The position numbers were made by a program, and so were the translations under genes. Source: Setomelanomma holmii (taxonomy: Eukaryota > Ascomycota > Dothideomycetes > Pleosporales > Phaeosphaeriaceae). From it: a DNA stretch of 64,000 bases. Under the pieces are notes generated by a model, which saw only the letters and a list, made by a program, of their open reading frames with translations, searched no databases and was not told the origin of the DNA. This document shows positions 55,479 through 64,000 of the stretch, in pieces. How positions within the stretch are numbered: position 1 is the stretch's first letter; each line of letters starts with the position of its first letter. The DNA is taken from assembly GCA_010015745.1 (NCBI GenBank), contig ML978253.1, positions 1 through 64,000 of the forward strand, given 5' to 3'.

Positions 55479-56392
55479 ATGGCTACCACCAGCACAGATA
55501 TTCGTGCTACTACAATCCTCTAAGGTTCCGCGGACTGGATACCTTGTTATGCTGCCAAACAACAATACGCTTCCATCAAGGGTGTATGGCAGTACTGCGA
55601 CCCTGATTTAGCTACACCATCTCCACCACCTGTTGCAGAGCCAGCTGATAACGCTACATCAGAGCACTGGAAAATATGGGAAATCAAGTCCAGACACCAG
55701 GAGTCAATCTAAAAAGCGATTGGTGAGGTCAATCTCGAGATCTTACGCACTGTCGCGACGTCACACGCCCACCTCATCAATAGGGTGGAGCACGACAATC
55801 CTAGGAGTCAGCTTACGACGCTCTGAAAGCACTTCAAGGTCACAGACTAACAGCGCAGGCTAGAGCTTGCCGCCAGATACAGCAATATTCAGAAGAAGCC
55901 AAAGAACTAGAACGCCTAAGCCTGGCTGGACAAATACTTGCAAATTACATCTTAATGTGCTCAAGAGAGCATGCCAGAGATGACAGAAACCCGAGCAAAG
56001 TGGCGATTCATCTATGCTGTACGGGACTCAGGAGACAAGGCATGGGCGCAAGCACAGTTCCTTGCTATGGAGCAAGGCGAAGCAAACAAACTTTGGCCAA
56101 CGCCTACTCTACAGGAACTGATCAGCCGTTATCGGAGAACGGCACCTACTAGTACAGCCCAAAACACGACTAAGACGCTAGGGAGTTTCACCTCTCTGTC
56201 GATCACAGAGCCCAAGCTGAGAGATCACCCAAAGAAGGACCGATCAACGTGCGTCTGTGGGCTCCATCATTCAGTCCTTCAGTGTTTCACTCTTAACCCT
56301 GAGGCTGAAGGCAGGTTCAAAGACTTCAAGCCTAGCACAAAGGCCTTATCTCAGCTTGTTGAAACCTTTCAGAACAAGGATACGCTTAAGAA
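55479..56392 (+). pseudogene. Copia gag relic with seven in-frame stops
   Basis: From ATG 55479 one frame stays coherent for over 900 bp and shows copia Gag character: ATTSTDIRATTIL, GSADWIPCYAAKQQYASIKG then VWQYCDPDL, and later TETRAKWRFIYAVRDSGDKA. A knuckle-like CVCGLHHSVLQCF corresponds to the nucleic-acid-binding end of Gag. Seven codons are stops (five TAA, one TAG, one TGA). All are explained by C-to-T change of CAA, CAG or CGA, and there is no frameshift. That is the mark of RIP rather than ordinary decay. It ends at the N run. Confidence 0.75.
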
Positions 56393-56427
56393 NNNNNNNN
56401 NNNNNNNNNNNNNNNNNNNNNNNNNNN
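56393..56427. other. Assembly gap (35 N)
   Basis: Thirty-five N bases inside the copia relic. The missing pol region may be hidden here if the gap length is nominal. Confidence 0.95.
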
Positions 56428-57283
56428 AGGCTATAGAGCCACACACAATAGCCAATATCACGAGATAACTTAGTAAGGTGATTTATAGACCTATGTAACT
56501 AACTTTCTCACCAATACTTTCTTGGCCGAAGGATTCTGCGATGGATAATGCGTAAGCTCGTGGAATGCTAGCAAGGCGAATAGATCTTCCGCACCATGAT
56601 AGGCGCGATGATTGCAGTGGTGCCTCTGAACGCGCAATTGAGAACCTTCGAAACGGCACTTCAGCTCGACACAAGTGACTTAGTGACGAAAGAAGGACCA
56701 ACGTTGAAGTATATTATTGTAGTATGCCGCATCTGCATGGCCGGACAAGATGGTCGAAGTAACGCGCACTAAAGATTCACGTTGACCTCGTCGTAGCACC
56801 CTGACATCTAATCGAAACACAAATCGTTCCCAGTTCAGGTAGATGCTGCGGTAGCGTGTTATCGAACTTAACATTATTTCGCAAACAAGCAACACTGGAT
56901 TGGCGAAACGAGGTCCGGCGCATGGGCGTCGTATCATCCGTGAAGCCTCTCACGAATCGCTATCATCGGGGAAGTGATGGTTCAATCTTACAGCTGTACG
57001 TGCTATGATGGCTTGACTAGCTCAGAACGTCTCACCCTTTCGATCTGACAGCGGGAGAAAACCCAGTGCAAAAGACTTGCGCTTCCTACAGTACAATTGC
57101 GAACCTTGCACGACACTGTGGACAAAGCATAGCGTTCAGCTAAGTAGCGCCAAGATAAAGGTGCACGCTTGAGGGAGGCTAGCCACGTTAGACATATTTG
57201 CAACTTGCACGATTCGTGGTGTCCACTTCTAAGGGTAGACATAATGACCTTTTATTCCAATCACAACCTATATACTGTACTGT
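56428..57283. other. Decayed repeat sequence, no gene
   Basis: About 850 bp right of the gap with many stops in all frames. It may be the degraded rest of the copia element or the lost 5' part of the NLR gene; I found no recognisable motif. Confidence 0.3.
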
Positions 57284-57489
57284 TGTAAGCCCAAGGCACC
57301 TTGCATGGTCACGTGGATCATCCACCAGCCAATCAGCCCACCACTTCATGTATATAAGCTTAGGCTACGGAAATCTCAGTCCACAACACTTAACACAACA
57401 CTTAACACAACACTTAACACAACACTTAACAACTACACCACACAATACACCCTTACATCCACTATGTCTCCTACTCCCAACTGCTTACA
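57284..57489 (+). repeat. Solo LTR, family A, complete
   Basis: 206 bp from TGTAAGCCCAAGG to CTGCTTACA with inverted ends TGTAAG/CTTACA and the TG...CA rule. It is flanked by ACTGT on both sides (57279-57283 and 57490-57494), a perfect 5-bp target duplication. Inside are a TATATAAG box and four copies of a 12-bp AACACAACACTT minirepeat. No element interior is present, so it is a solo LTR left by recombination. Confidence 0.85.
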
Positions 57490-57494
57490 ACTGT

Positions 57495-58829
57495 ACTAAC
57501 ACCCTGCATAGAAGTTCATTGTACTGATGCTTCCAGGCGCCGTTGATATGTCCCCCTGTCTCTTTGGGCTAAAGACTACGCTTCCGCATAGCTCTTCCCG
57601 TCTCAGCTTCAGCACTGTTTTCGACCATGCCCGTCTACCTCTTTTGGCTGCGTCATTGGTGCCAGCGCTGTACCTATCGTTTACTACCAATTTGCACTCT
57701 TTCTGATAGGGAGAGCCGGCACACTCTGCATACCGCTCTTCTTGCTCGCCATAGCTGTCCTTTTTGGGCTGTGGCTGCTGCATGGGGGAAAACAGATCTG
57801 GAGAGCCTTGCGTCTAGTGGCTAGCTGTTCGCCGCCGGCAGAACATATCAGCACCCGTCCAGAGCAGAATGGAACTACTGGACACTGCTTGATTTCACTA
57901 AAGTTGACAGGCGCGCCATGCATGCTGGGAGTCGCGACACGATCCTCCTTGCATCATTATGAACCTCAGAGCCGTCACATCTATTGAGGCATGCGTAGCG
58001 CGTCACCTGGCGAAGCAAACTTCCCTGCTCGCTCGCCAATCCCCACCTGGTCAATTAACCAAAGTAGTCTCTGGTGACTCGAGTGTGGTCCGCAGCCTAC
58101 AACGGTAGGTGCAGATATTCGATGGCACCGTGACATTGATGCAGCATATGTAGTCGAAACAGCTGAGGCTACCTCACCCCATATGATGGCTTTTTAACAT
58201 TTAGGTCATGCCATATGGGTCTGCAAAGGTGCCGCTTCTAATCACATCGCTACTCAATTAGGATTCGAAGACAATTCCATTATCAAAACAATACTAATGT
58301 ATCTTCTAGGCCCATATCTCTCCGCGGAGGAGCATTTGGGTGAGGTAGGTCTTGCTCTTTGCAGAGTACAACCTGACCAACCAATTGCGTGTCTTAGGTA
58401 CACTTTCAAGCCCACCTTCATTGTCCTCAGAGGTCAGGGTTGTGCTGAGGTGACTGCAAGTCACAGAATCTAGCCGCACAACGCATCTGCTTCTGCGTCC
58501 AGCTGCTCACAGACTCGAGCCGATACGTCTCCTCCTGCGGCCATGCCACAGGTGAAGAGTATAAATCCAGAAAACAGAGCGGGCCGAGATGCCATTGCGT
58601 GGCTGAACGATCAACGACTATACCCTCAACTGCTAGTAGGGAAAGAACTACAGTCAAGCATATTCAAGTTGTCTATTGAATGAAAAATAACTTGTTGGAA
58701 AATCTCGTACCAGAAATTGCTGGTAGAATACTCTTGCAATGTTAATAAAACCTACTGGATAGATCCTCTAGGTCTGTGACGGTTTGTGAGGCTGTCACGT
58801 GTGCTTTACGGTGGTCTGGTGCTCCTTAC
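57495..58829. other. Gene-poor stretch
   Basis: 1.3 kb of short frames on both strands with no motif that I can support; likely old repeat material. Confidence 0.3.
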
Positions 58830-59189
58830 TTACCTTGACCTCTCTGCCGCCTCCTCCACTACCCCAGTCCTTGCCCTCGTGCCTTCACATCGCTGACACC
58901 ACTTCTCATCCTCCTCACACTCCCTTTCCTGCTCTGCCCCATCCATCGCCTCGTCCATGACCTTGCGCATGCACCCCGATCCGCCTATCAACGTCTGCAC
59001 CTCTTCCTCCACGTCTTTGCCAAACGCTCCAAACACCTGCCTGACCCTCGTCTCCCGGCACTCCCGCATGACGATCGCTTCGCTTGCTACACCATCACGA
59101 CCTGCCCGCCCGCTTTCTTGTCCGTACTGCCGCATCTTCCTCACCGTTGCTACATGCACCACCACCCGTATCGTCGGTGCATCTATCCG
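58830..59189 (-). pseudogene. Fragment of a RecQ-type helicase
   Basis: The minus-strand frame begins RIDAPTIRVVVHVATVRKM then RQYGQESGRAGRDG, followed by ASEAIVMRE. The YxQESGRAGRDG block is helicase motif VI of RecQ proteins, and IDAPTIRVVVH is the strand just before it. The style fits the RecQ-like helicases that are multicopy and often subtelomeric in ascomycetes. Everything before the motif (ATPase domain) is missing and the sequence to the right does not continue it, so this is a scrap of about 110 codons. Confidence 0.6.
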
Positions 59190-59336
59190 ATGTCGCGCTC
59201 CGTAGTCAGTGATTCAGAGGCTGTACAGTTTTGGAGCGGGATCTTATGGATGGAGGTGTTTGTTCGAAGACGTGGCGGTGCGCGCTGGAGGCGCCGATTC
59301 GGTGACGGTGATATCAGCTTAGCGCCCAATGTCATC

Positions 59337-59505
59337 TGTCAGCCTGGCACTCTAGTTCACAAGGTACATCTGAACTACATCTCTCATGTGACTTCACGTT
59401 ACTTGCTTACTCATCTTGGTTGTGTATATAAACGCTCTCTATTGCTCGCTCAATACAACAACCTTCTGCTTCCTTCATGTCTGCTCTGTTCTCTCACATC
59501 TGACA
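59337..59505 (+). repeat. LTR family B copy
   Basis: 169 bp from TGTCAGCCTGGCAC to CACATCTGACA, same family as the copia 5' LTR. The flanks (TCATC left, CCTTT right) do not match, so one side has been rearranged. Confidence 0.75.
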
Positions 59506-59537
59506 CCTTTATGCCACGACGCTAGACGATAACATAT

Positions 59538-59706
59538 TGTTGGATGTGGGAGCACAGGGCAGGTATGAATGAGGCAGAAGGTTGTTGTATTGAGAGAGCT
59601 ACTGCGAGCGATTATATACACAACCAGATGAGTAAGCAGGTGACTAACAGAGTCAAGTGAGATGCAGTTCACAGTGTACTGTGTGAACTGAGGTGCCAGG
59701 CTGACA
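59538..59706 (-). repeat. Solo LTR family B, inverted, with target duplication
   Basis: 169 bp on the minus strand, with TGTTGGATGTGG at the left and CCAGGCTGACA at the right on the plus strand. CATAT flanks both sides (59533-59537 and 59707-59711). Confidence 0.85.
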
Positions 59707-59947
59707 CATATCACCCGATGGGAGCATACCACACATCGATCCTCTCCTCTGGTGACCCCTGTTCGGTCTTGTACTCGGCATCAGTAAGCTCGATACGCGG
59801 TCCTGAATCCTAGAAGAATATGAGAAGGCTCACACGTCCCGAACATTACCACCAAATGACTCGCCACTTTCTCAACTTTCGCGTAACGCGTAAGCTGCAA
59901 CAGACGTGGCAACGTAGCTAGCTGAAGTTTCCCGCATATATATATGG

Positions 59948-60117
59948 TGTCAGCCTGGCACGTCAGTTCACAAGGTACATGTGAACTGCATCTCTCACGT
60001 GACTCTTTGTCACTTGGTCACTCATCTTGGTTGTGTATATAAATCGCTCTCTACAGCTCGCTCAATACAACAACCTTCTGCTTCCTTCATGTCTGCTCTG
60101 TCCTCTCACATCTGACA
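59948..60117 (+). repeat. Solo LTR family B with target duplication
   Basis: 170 bp from TGTCAGCCTGGCACG to CACATCTGACA, flanked by TATGG on both sides (59943-59947 and 60118-60122). No interior. Confidence 0.87.
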
Positions 60118-60797
60118 TATGGAAGAGCTTGAATCCCAGCCCTGTATGCCGAGACGCGAGCATGACTGCTGAATGTCCCCAATCTGCCCATATGGGCACA
60201 AAGACAAATGTAGAAGATCCTTGCCGAGAGCAAAAAATCAGATGGTATTGACAGTCAAAGTCAGAGGGCTACGTGAGGCTTCTGATGCTTGCAATGTACC
60301 TGCTCAACTCGCTCAGTTTGCCGCTGCAGTTGCGGAAGAGGCAAAATCCCTTTCGTGGAAACGTGACGAGACAACTAAGCAGGAAGCTGCGTACCGAAAG
60401 TCCACGGACCAGTTTCTACCGGGACTATATTCAGGTAACCAATGAGTCTGTTAATTATTCGAACCATGTAAGCATGCTCAAGAGCATCTCCGTCATAGCG
60501 CAATATGCTTGTGCAGGCGGGGTGCTTGTATTCTCAATTCATGCGATGCGCAACTAGGAACATTGGGAAGCGTAGATGAGGAATTGAAGTTATCGTACCA
60601 ATGATTCTTGTGAGGTTAGATGGTAAGGTGAAGTAGAGAGAAGACAATGCTGTTGAAGTATATAGTTCGACTTCATAGTAGCCTCCGATACTAGCATATC
60701 TACTCGCCACCAAAAATGCACCTCAAGACAATTTCCCCAACATGATCGCCAGACCCATTCTTATGCCAGTCAACGTTCCGGATCCATGCCGCACCAA
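60118..60797. other. Flank of the aminomutase gene
   Basis: About 680 bp. A plus-strand frame around 60230-60445 (VRGLREASDACNVPAQLAQF) has some protein-like composition and could be a gene scrap; nothing else supported. Confidence 0.25.
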
Positions 60798-62583
60798 CTA
60801 TGATCCTCCGAAGTAGGAAGGTCCACCTCTATTCTCTCGGATGCCCAGCACGGGAGGAAATAACGGAAATGGCTCCAGCGGTGCTCCAAGCTCGACAGGT
60901 TTTGGATCGTAGTACTTATAAATCCTCTCAGCTTTCGCGCCGCCGAGCGCGGGCGCTCTCCATGTAGATATGCCCGTGTCCTCATCGTAGGTATCGTGTG
61001 TAGAAATAATGCGCTTTCCTCCACCCCCAGGAAGGTCTACTACAAATTTTGGCGTGTAGTACCCGGTGGTACTTCCTTGAAGGGCCATCTCCAGTCTCTT
61101 CATGTCGGAGATACGAGTTCGGAGGTGCTCAATGCCTATTGTCATATCGCATTGATAGATATAGTACTGTCCAGTAATCAACAAAGCAAGAAAGACGAGA
61201 GTTGCAAGCAAACAGAACAACTTACTGGAGATATATGAAGGTCAGCAAGCGCCTGGATCAAGTCTTTCAGGTCTTTGAGAGTATCGTTGACACCCTTCAG
61301 CAGAACAGACTGATTGCGAACGGTGACTCCGTTCTGGTAGAGAAATCGGGCCGCCTCCCGCGTTATCCCATTAATCTCTTGTACGTGGTTGAAATGGGTG
61401 TGCAAGCAGAGCTCTTTATCCAATTGCACAGCTCTGTTCGTACTTCTCAAGAGTACCTCAGTCCACTTATCCGTTGGATCTACTATGCGTCCAGGTACTG
61501 CGCAGAGGCCCTTCGAACCGATACGTATACGTTTGATATGCGGGATCTCAAGCAAACTGCAGCACCGAATATCAGCCATGGTTGTCGTCCGCAGTGTAAG
61601 TTACTTGCCCATTGAGCAATAAGTGGAAGTGGGTAGGACTCAGAGTATAGACGTCACCACCAGATAAAACAACATCGTGAATGGCATCATTCAACCTGAG
61701 ATACTCAAACACCTTCTCCCATCGTTCGCGATTTGGTATCATCGGCCTTTTGTCGATCGCCCCGGTACCAACCATATACGCTCTCGTACAAAAGGAGCAA
61801 TACACGGAGCACATATGTGTAGCTAAGACCTTTAGTATTTCGAAGAGTTGTTGCTGCACATCACTCACCCAGGAACAGCGCCTTGTTTGGATAGCGATGA
61901 ACTAGTCCTGGCACCTCTAATCTGGGTTAGTGAAAGGATCAGAATTCGCACGATCGCTGGACTTACTCGAATCAGCCCATTCGTTCAATGAGTCGGCCTG
62001 TGACATTGGATGGTCGTTGACAAGCGCACTCTGCATTGGTATAAACTGGCGAAAGACAGGACAGTTGAGGACGTCTTCCCAGTTTATGCGCGTCAGCAGG
62101 AAAGGCGGCAGGCGGATGTCCATAGGCATTCTTCGGAGGGCGCACGCGACATCCGCAACAAGATCGTCTCGCGTATCAAGAGATTTGTGAATAAGACGCC
62201 GTCTTGGTGGCGGAATCCGTTCTGGTAGTTCCTGATGAAGCCAAGCCACGAGATCGGAGCTTTTGGAGATGGAGTGTCCACACTAAGTCAATTCCAACGT
62301 TAGCTGGCTCTTGACACATTCATCTGAAGCCTTAGGACATGCGTACCTGATACCTGAAGGTTTTCCATTCTGCCTCGGAAACGTCGCGATATGGTTTGTA
62401 CTTTCGCCAGTCCGCTTCGAGTGCAGCTGAGGCAAAGGCTCTGCACAGACCTCCTGCGTGACTGACAGACTGCCAGAGCGCAGTGAGACCAGAAAGCCTA
62501 CTTCTTGATCCGCCATGGCGTCCTCTCCATACAGCTAATGGACGAGATGTTGTACCGCACCTCCGAGTAAGACGACTAGACAT
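60798..62583 (-). CDS. L-lysine 2,3-aminomutase-like radical SAM enzyme
   Basis: Six exons on the minus strand (62347-62583, 61967-62282, 61869-61916, 61609-61822, 61226-61556, 60798-61166) give 504 residues. The enzyme family converts lysine to beta-lysine using S-adenosylmethionine, an iron-sulfur cluster and PLP. The cluster motif CSVYCSFC (Cys126, 130, 133) follows KALFLATHM. After it come DVVLSGGDVYTLSP, LLEIPHIKRIRIGSKG, CLHTHFNHVQEINGIT and GVTVRNQSVLLKGVND. The PLP lysine is probably Lys433 in FVVDLPGGGGK. The N-terminus (SSRLTRRCGTTSRPLAVWRG) is basic and looks like a mitochondrial presequence. The fourth intron (61557-61608) uses a GC donor (GG|GCAAGT). No beta-lysine acetyltransferase gene is present nearby, so the product's fate is unknown. 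Confidence 0.9.
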
Positions 62584-63698
62584 TGCGAGGCTCGGGTTTA
62601 CGAAGTAGATGCAGATATTCTGCGGGTATGGGTGCCGTTTGAGAGTTGAGAGAGGACGACTCAGGAACGATATATTGCAGACTTCGCATGATAGCAATTC
62701 CAAATGTCTACGATCCCCACGTACAGCATACTGGAGAACCAATTAGATCTGCCGCCTTCCGCGGCATCGCACGCCGCTGCCTGCCGTGAATGCAATAGCT
62801 ACGCGCCCATCTTGCAGGATAGCATGCCGGTGTAAACCAGGTTGCAGGTGATGCGGCAGATGTGATGGAAAAACGTTCATGTACCAGCAGTTGCCTCATC
62901 AGCCGCGTGCGTCTCGTGGTACAAGGACGTCAAAAGAAGAGCTGAACTAGCAACTCAAGTGCACGGAACCACCCTGCTAATCCTGGTTCATGGACCCACT
63001 TGTCCTTGGGTCTGGGGAGCGCGGGTAACGAGCCGTTCCACCACACGTGCCCTGTTCATCATGGACAAGTTGTGGCGTATATTTCAATGCACGATTCAAT
63101 GGACCTGACGCATGGAAGCGCGACCGGCCTTGACATCACTCCCCATTTGGTTCCTACAGTACATCGAGCTGCAGCCTGCACGTCATAAGAGAAGGTACGC
63201 GAGCCGCCGTGCGACGTACGCCCAGGCAGTACGCATTGAGGCACGAATTCGCATGATGGCGCTTCCATGAGCAAGAGGTCGCGATGAGTGCGTTGTTTGG
63301 CTGCATCTAGGACATATGTTGAGGTGCATCTTGCATCTTTATGGCAGATCAGCCTGCGGGAAGATGCAGCTGAAATGCGCGTGCCGCGCTGCTGACGACT
63401 GCTCGATGCGGTGGCTCTCGTCTTGTCTAATCACAACCCATGCCTCCTCAACCCGAGGTTTCGTGCTAGTGATGCTAGTAAGAATTTAGGGCGTCAGGGG
63501 TCTGATCGAGGCACCAACTATGGTGTGTACGCCAGGCCAGTCAATTCGCCGAGCTTGCTGCTGGACCGACGATCATTAAGGCAGAAGCGCGGTGCGCCAA
63601 GCTTCTCTTATGCCACAACTAACTTTCCCCACAAGACTGCCGCTCACGATCCATACGAACGCGGGGCCGCAAATGTCAAATCTCGGCCCAACCTCTTC
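62584..63698. other. Intergenic region
   Basis: 1.1 kb with the promoter side of the aminomutase gene and no further gene that I can support; short frames only. Confidence 0.35.
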
Positions 63699-63923
63699 TC
63701 ATCGTTGCTTCTCCTGCTTCTCTGAAGTCGGTGGCGTGATGGTAAAAGGCTCTTCGCTGTGGCAGTCGCGGCGGTTCTCGAGAGCTGCCTTGCCGTCCGT
63801 TCCAACGGACCAATTATCAAAGCTGGCATTCTTGATGACTGCATCGGAAACGTCGTTGGAAAAGAAGTTATTATCGCGCAGAGGGGCATCAGTCTTCACC
63901 GTAAGCTGCTCAACAAGGGTTGG
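63699..63923 (-). CDS. 3' exon of a gene running off the window
   Basis: On the minus strand a frame opens right after CTCATACCAG (a 3' splice site with GCTAAC branch sequence just before it) and reads PTLVEQLTVKTDAPLRDNNF, SNDVSDAVIKNASFDNWSVG, ending TPPTSEKQEKQR. The composition is protein-like and the splice signal is good, so this is probably the last exon of a gene whose start lies beyond 64000. Family not recognised. Confidence 0.45.
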   Translation of the reverse strand, partial: PTLVEQLTVKTDAPLRDNNFFSNDVSDAVIKNASFDNWSVGTDGKAALENRRDCHSEEPFTITPPTSEKQEKQR

Positions 63924-64000
63924 CTGGTATGAGTTAGCGGAGATGAGGTTGGGGGTTAGTTCCTTGGCTTATAGAATTGGGTGAAGCGGATACAAGCGAT

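Larger units (their letters stand above)
54969..56392 (+). mobile_element. Ty1/copia element, 5' part, RIP-degraded
   Basis: 5' LTR at 54969-55137 (TGTAAGCCTAGCACC... to ...CCAACA), immediately followed by GTTATGAGCCCGG. That is a primer-binding site complementary to the anticodon region of initiator tRNA-Met, the half-tRNA priming used by copia-type elements. An untranslated leader with a 124-bp tandem duplication follows (55194 and 55318), then a gag frame (55479 on) up to the gap at 56393. The 3' part is not seen, so no protease, integrase or RT is available. Its LTR belongs to the same family as the three copies at 59337-60117. Confidence 0.75.

Overview
The window is nuclear DNA of a filamentous ascomycete, most likely a Dothideomycete. 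The genes have many short introns (about 46-100 nt, GT or GC donor to AG) and match fungal families (NST1, Crh-type GH16, DUF6604, fungal lysine 2,3-aminomutase). A copia gag relic carries seven in-frame stops of the kind left by RIP. Gene models were assembled by hand. In every multi-exon model given below with full exon coordinates, the exon lengths add up to whole codons.

Layout: 1-147, fragment of an LTR whose complete copy lies at 57284-57489. 1955-18312, dense housekeeping block: aldo-keto reductase, ankyrin-type protein, SRPK kinase, GRIP golgin IMH1 divergent from ribosome-associated J-protein zuotin, a universal-stress-domain protein and a Golgi pH regulator. 18.3-21.1 kb, mostly non-coding, with tRNA-like relics. 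21.1-30.8 kb, accessory block: GPI-type Crh transglycosylase, a DUF6604 gene with a truncated, frameshifted neighbour copy, a secreted protein built from two identical eight-cysteine modules, and a hypothetical gene split by a 415-bp miniature LTR-type element. 31.4-47.9 kb, second housekeeping block (mL40, Rho2, NST1, phosphoacetylglucosamine mutase, a CSC1/OSCA-type channel) with a small cluster of secreted-protein genes at 41.6-43.7 kb. 47.9-60.1 kb, repeat-rich and gene-poor: one F-box-like gene, a decayed NLR/ankyrin pseudogene cut by a copia element, solo LTRs and a RecQ-helicase scrap. 60.8-62.6 kb, a fungal radical-SAM lysine 2,3-aminomutase. At the right edge is a partial gene running off the window.

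The housekeeping genes have separate roles but share themes: secretory pathway and cell wall (IMH1, GPHR, Rho2, Crh, and UDP-GlcNAc supply through phosphoacetylglucosamine mutase), translation (zuotin, mL40) and stress (USP, NST1, CSC1). The strongest hunt result is the element at 30094-30508. It has terminal repeats, a primer-binding site like that of the nearby copia element, a 20-nt stretch resembling 5S rRNA and a perfect 5-bp target duplication. Its two flanks lie in one reading frame of the gene it interrupts.

There are two runs of N: 43460-43519 (flanked by C tracts) and 56393-56427.
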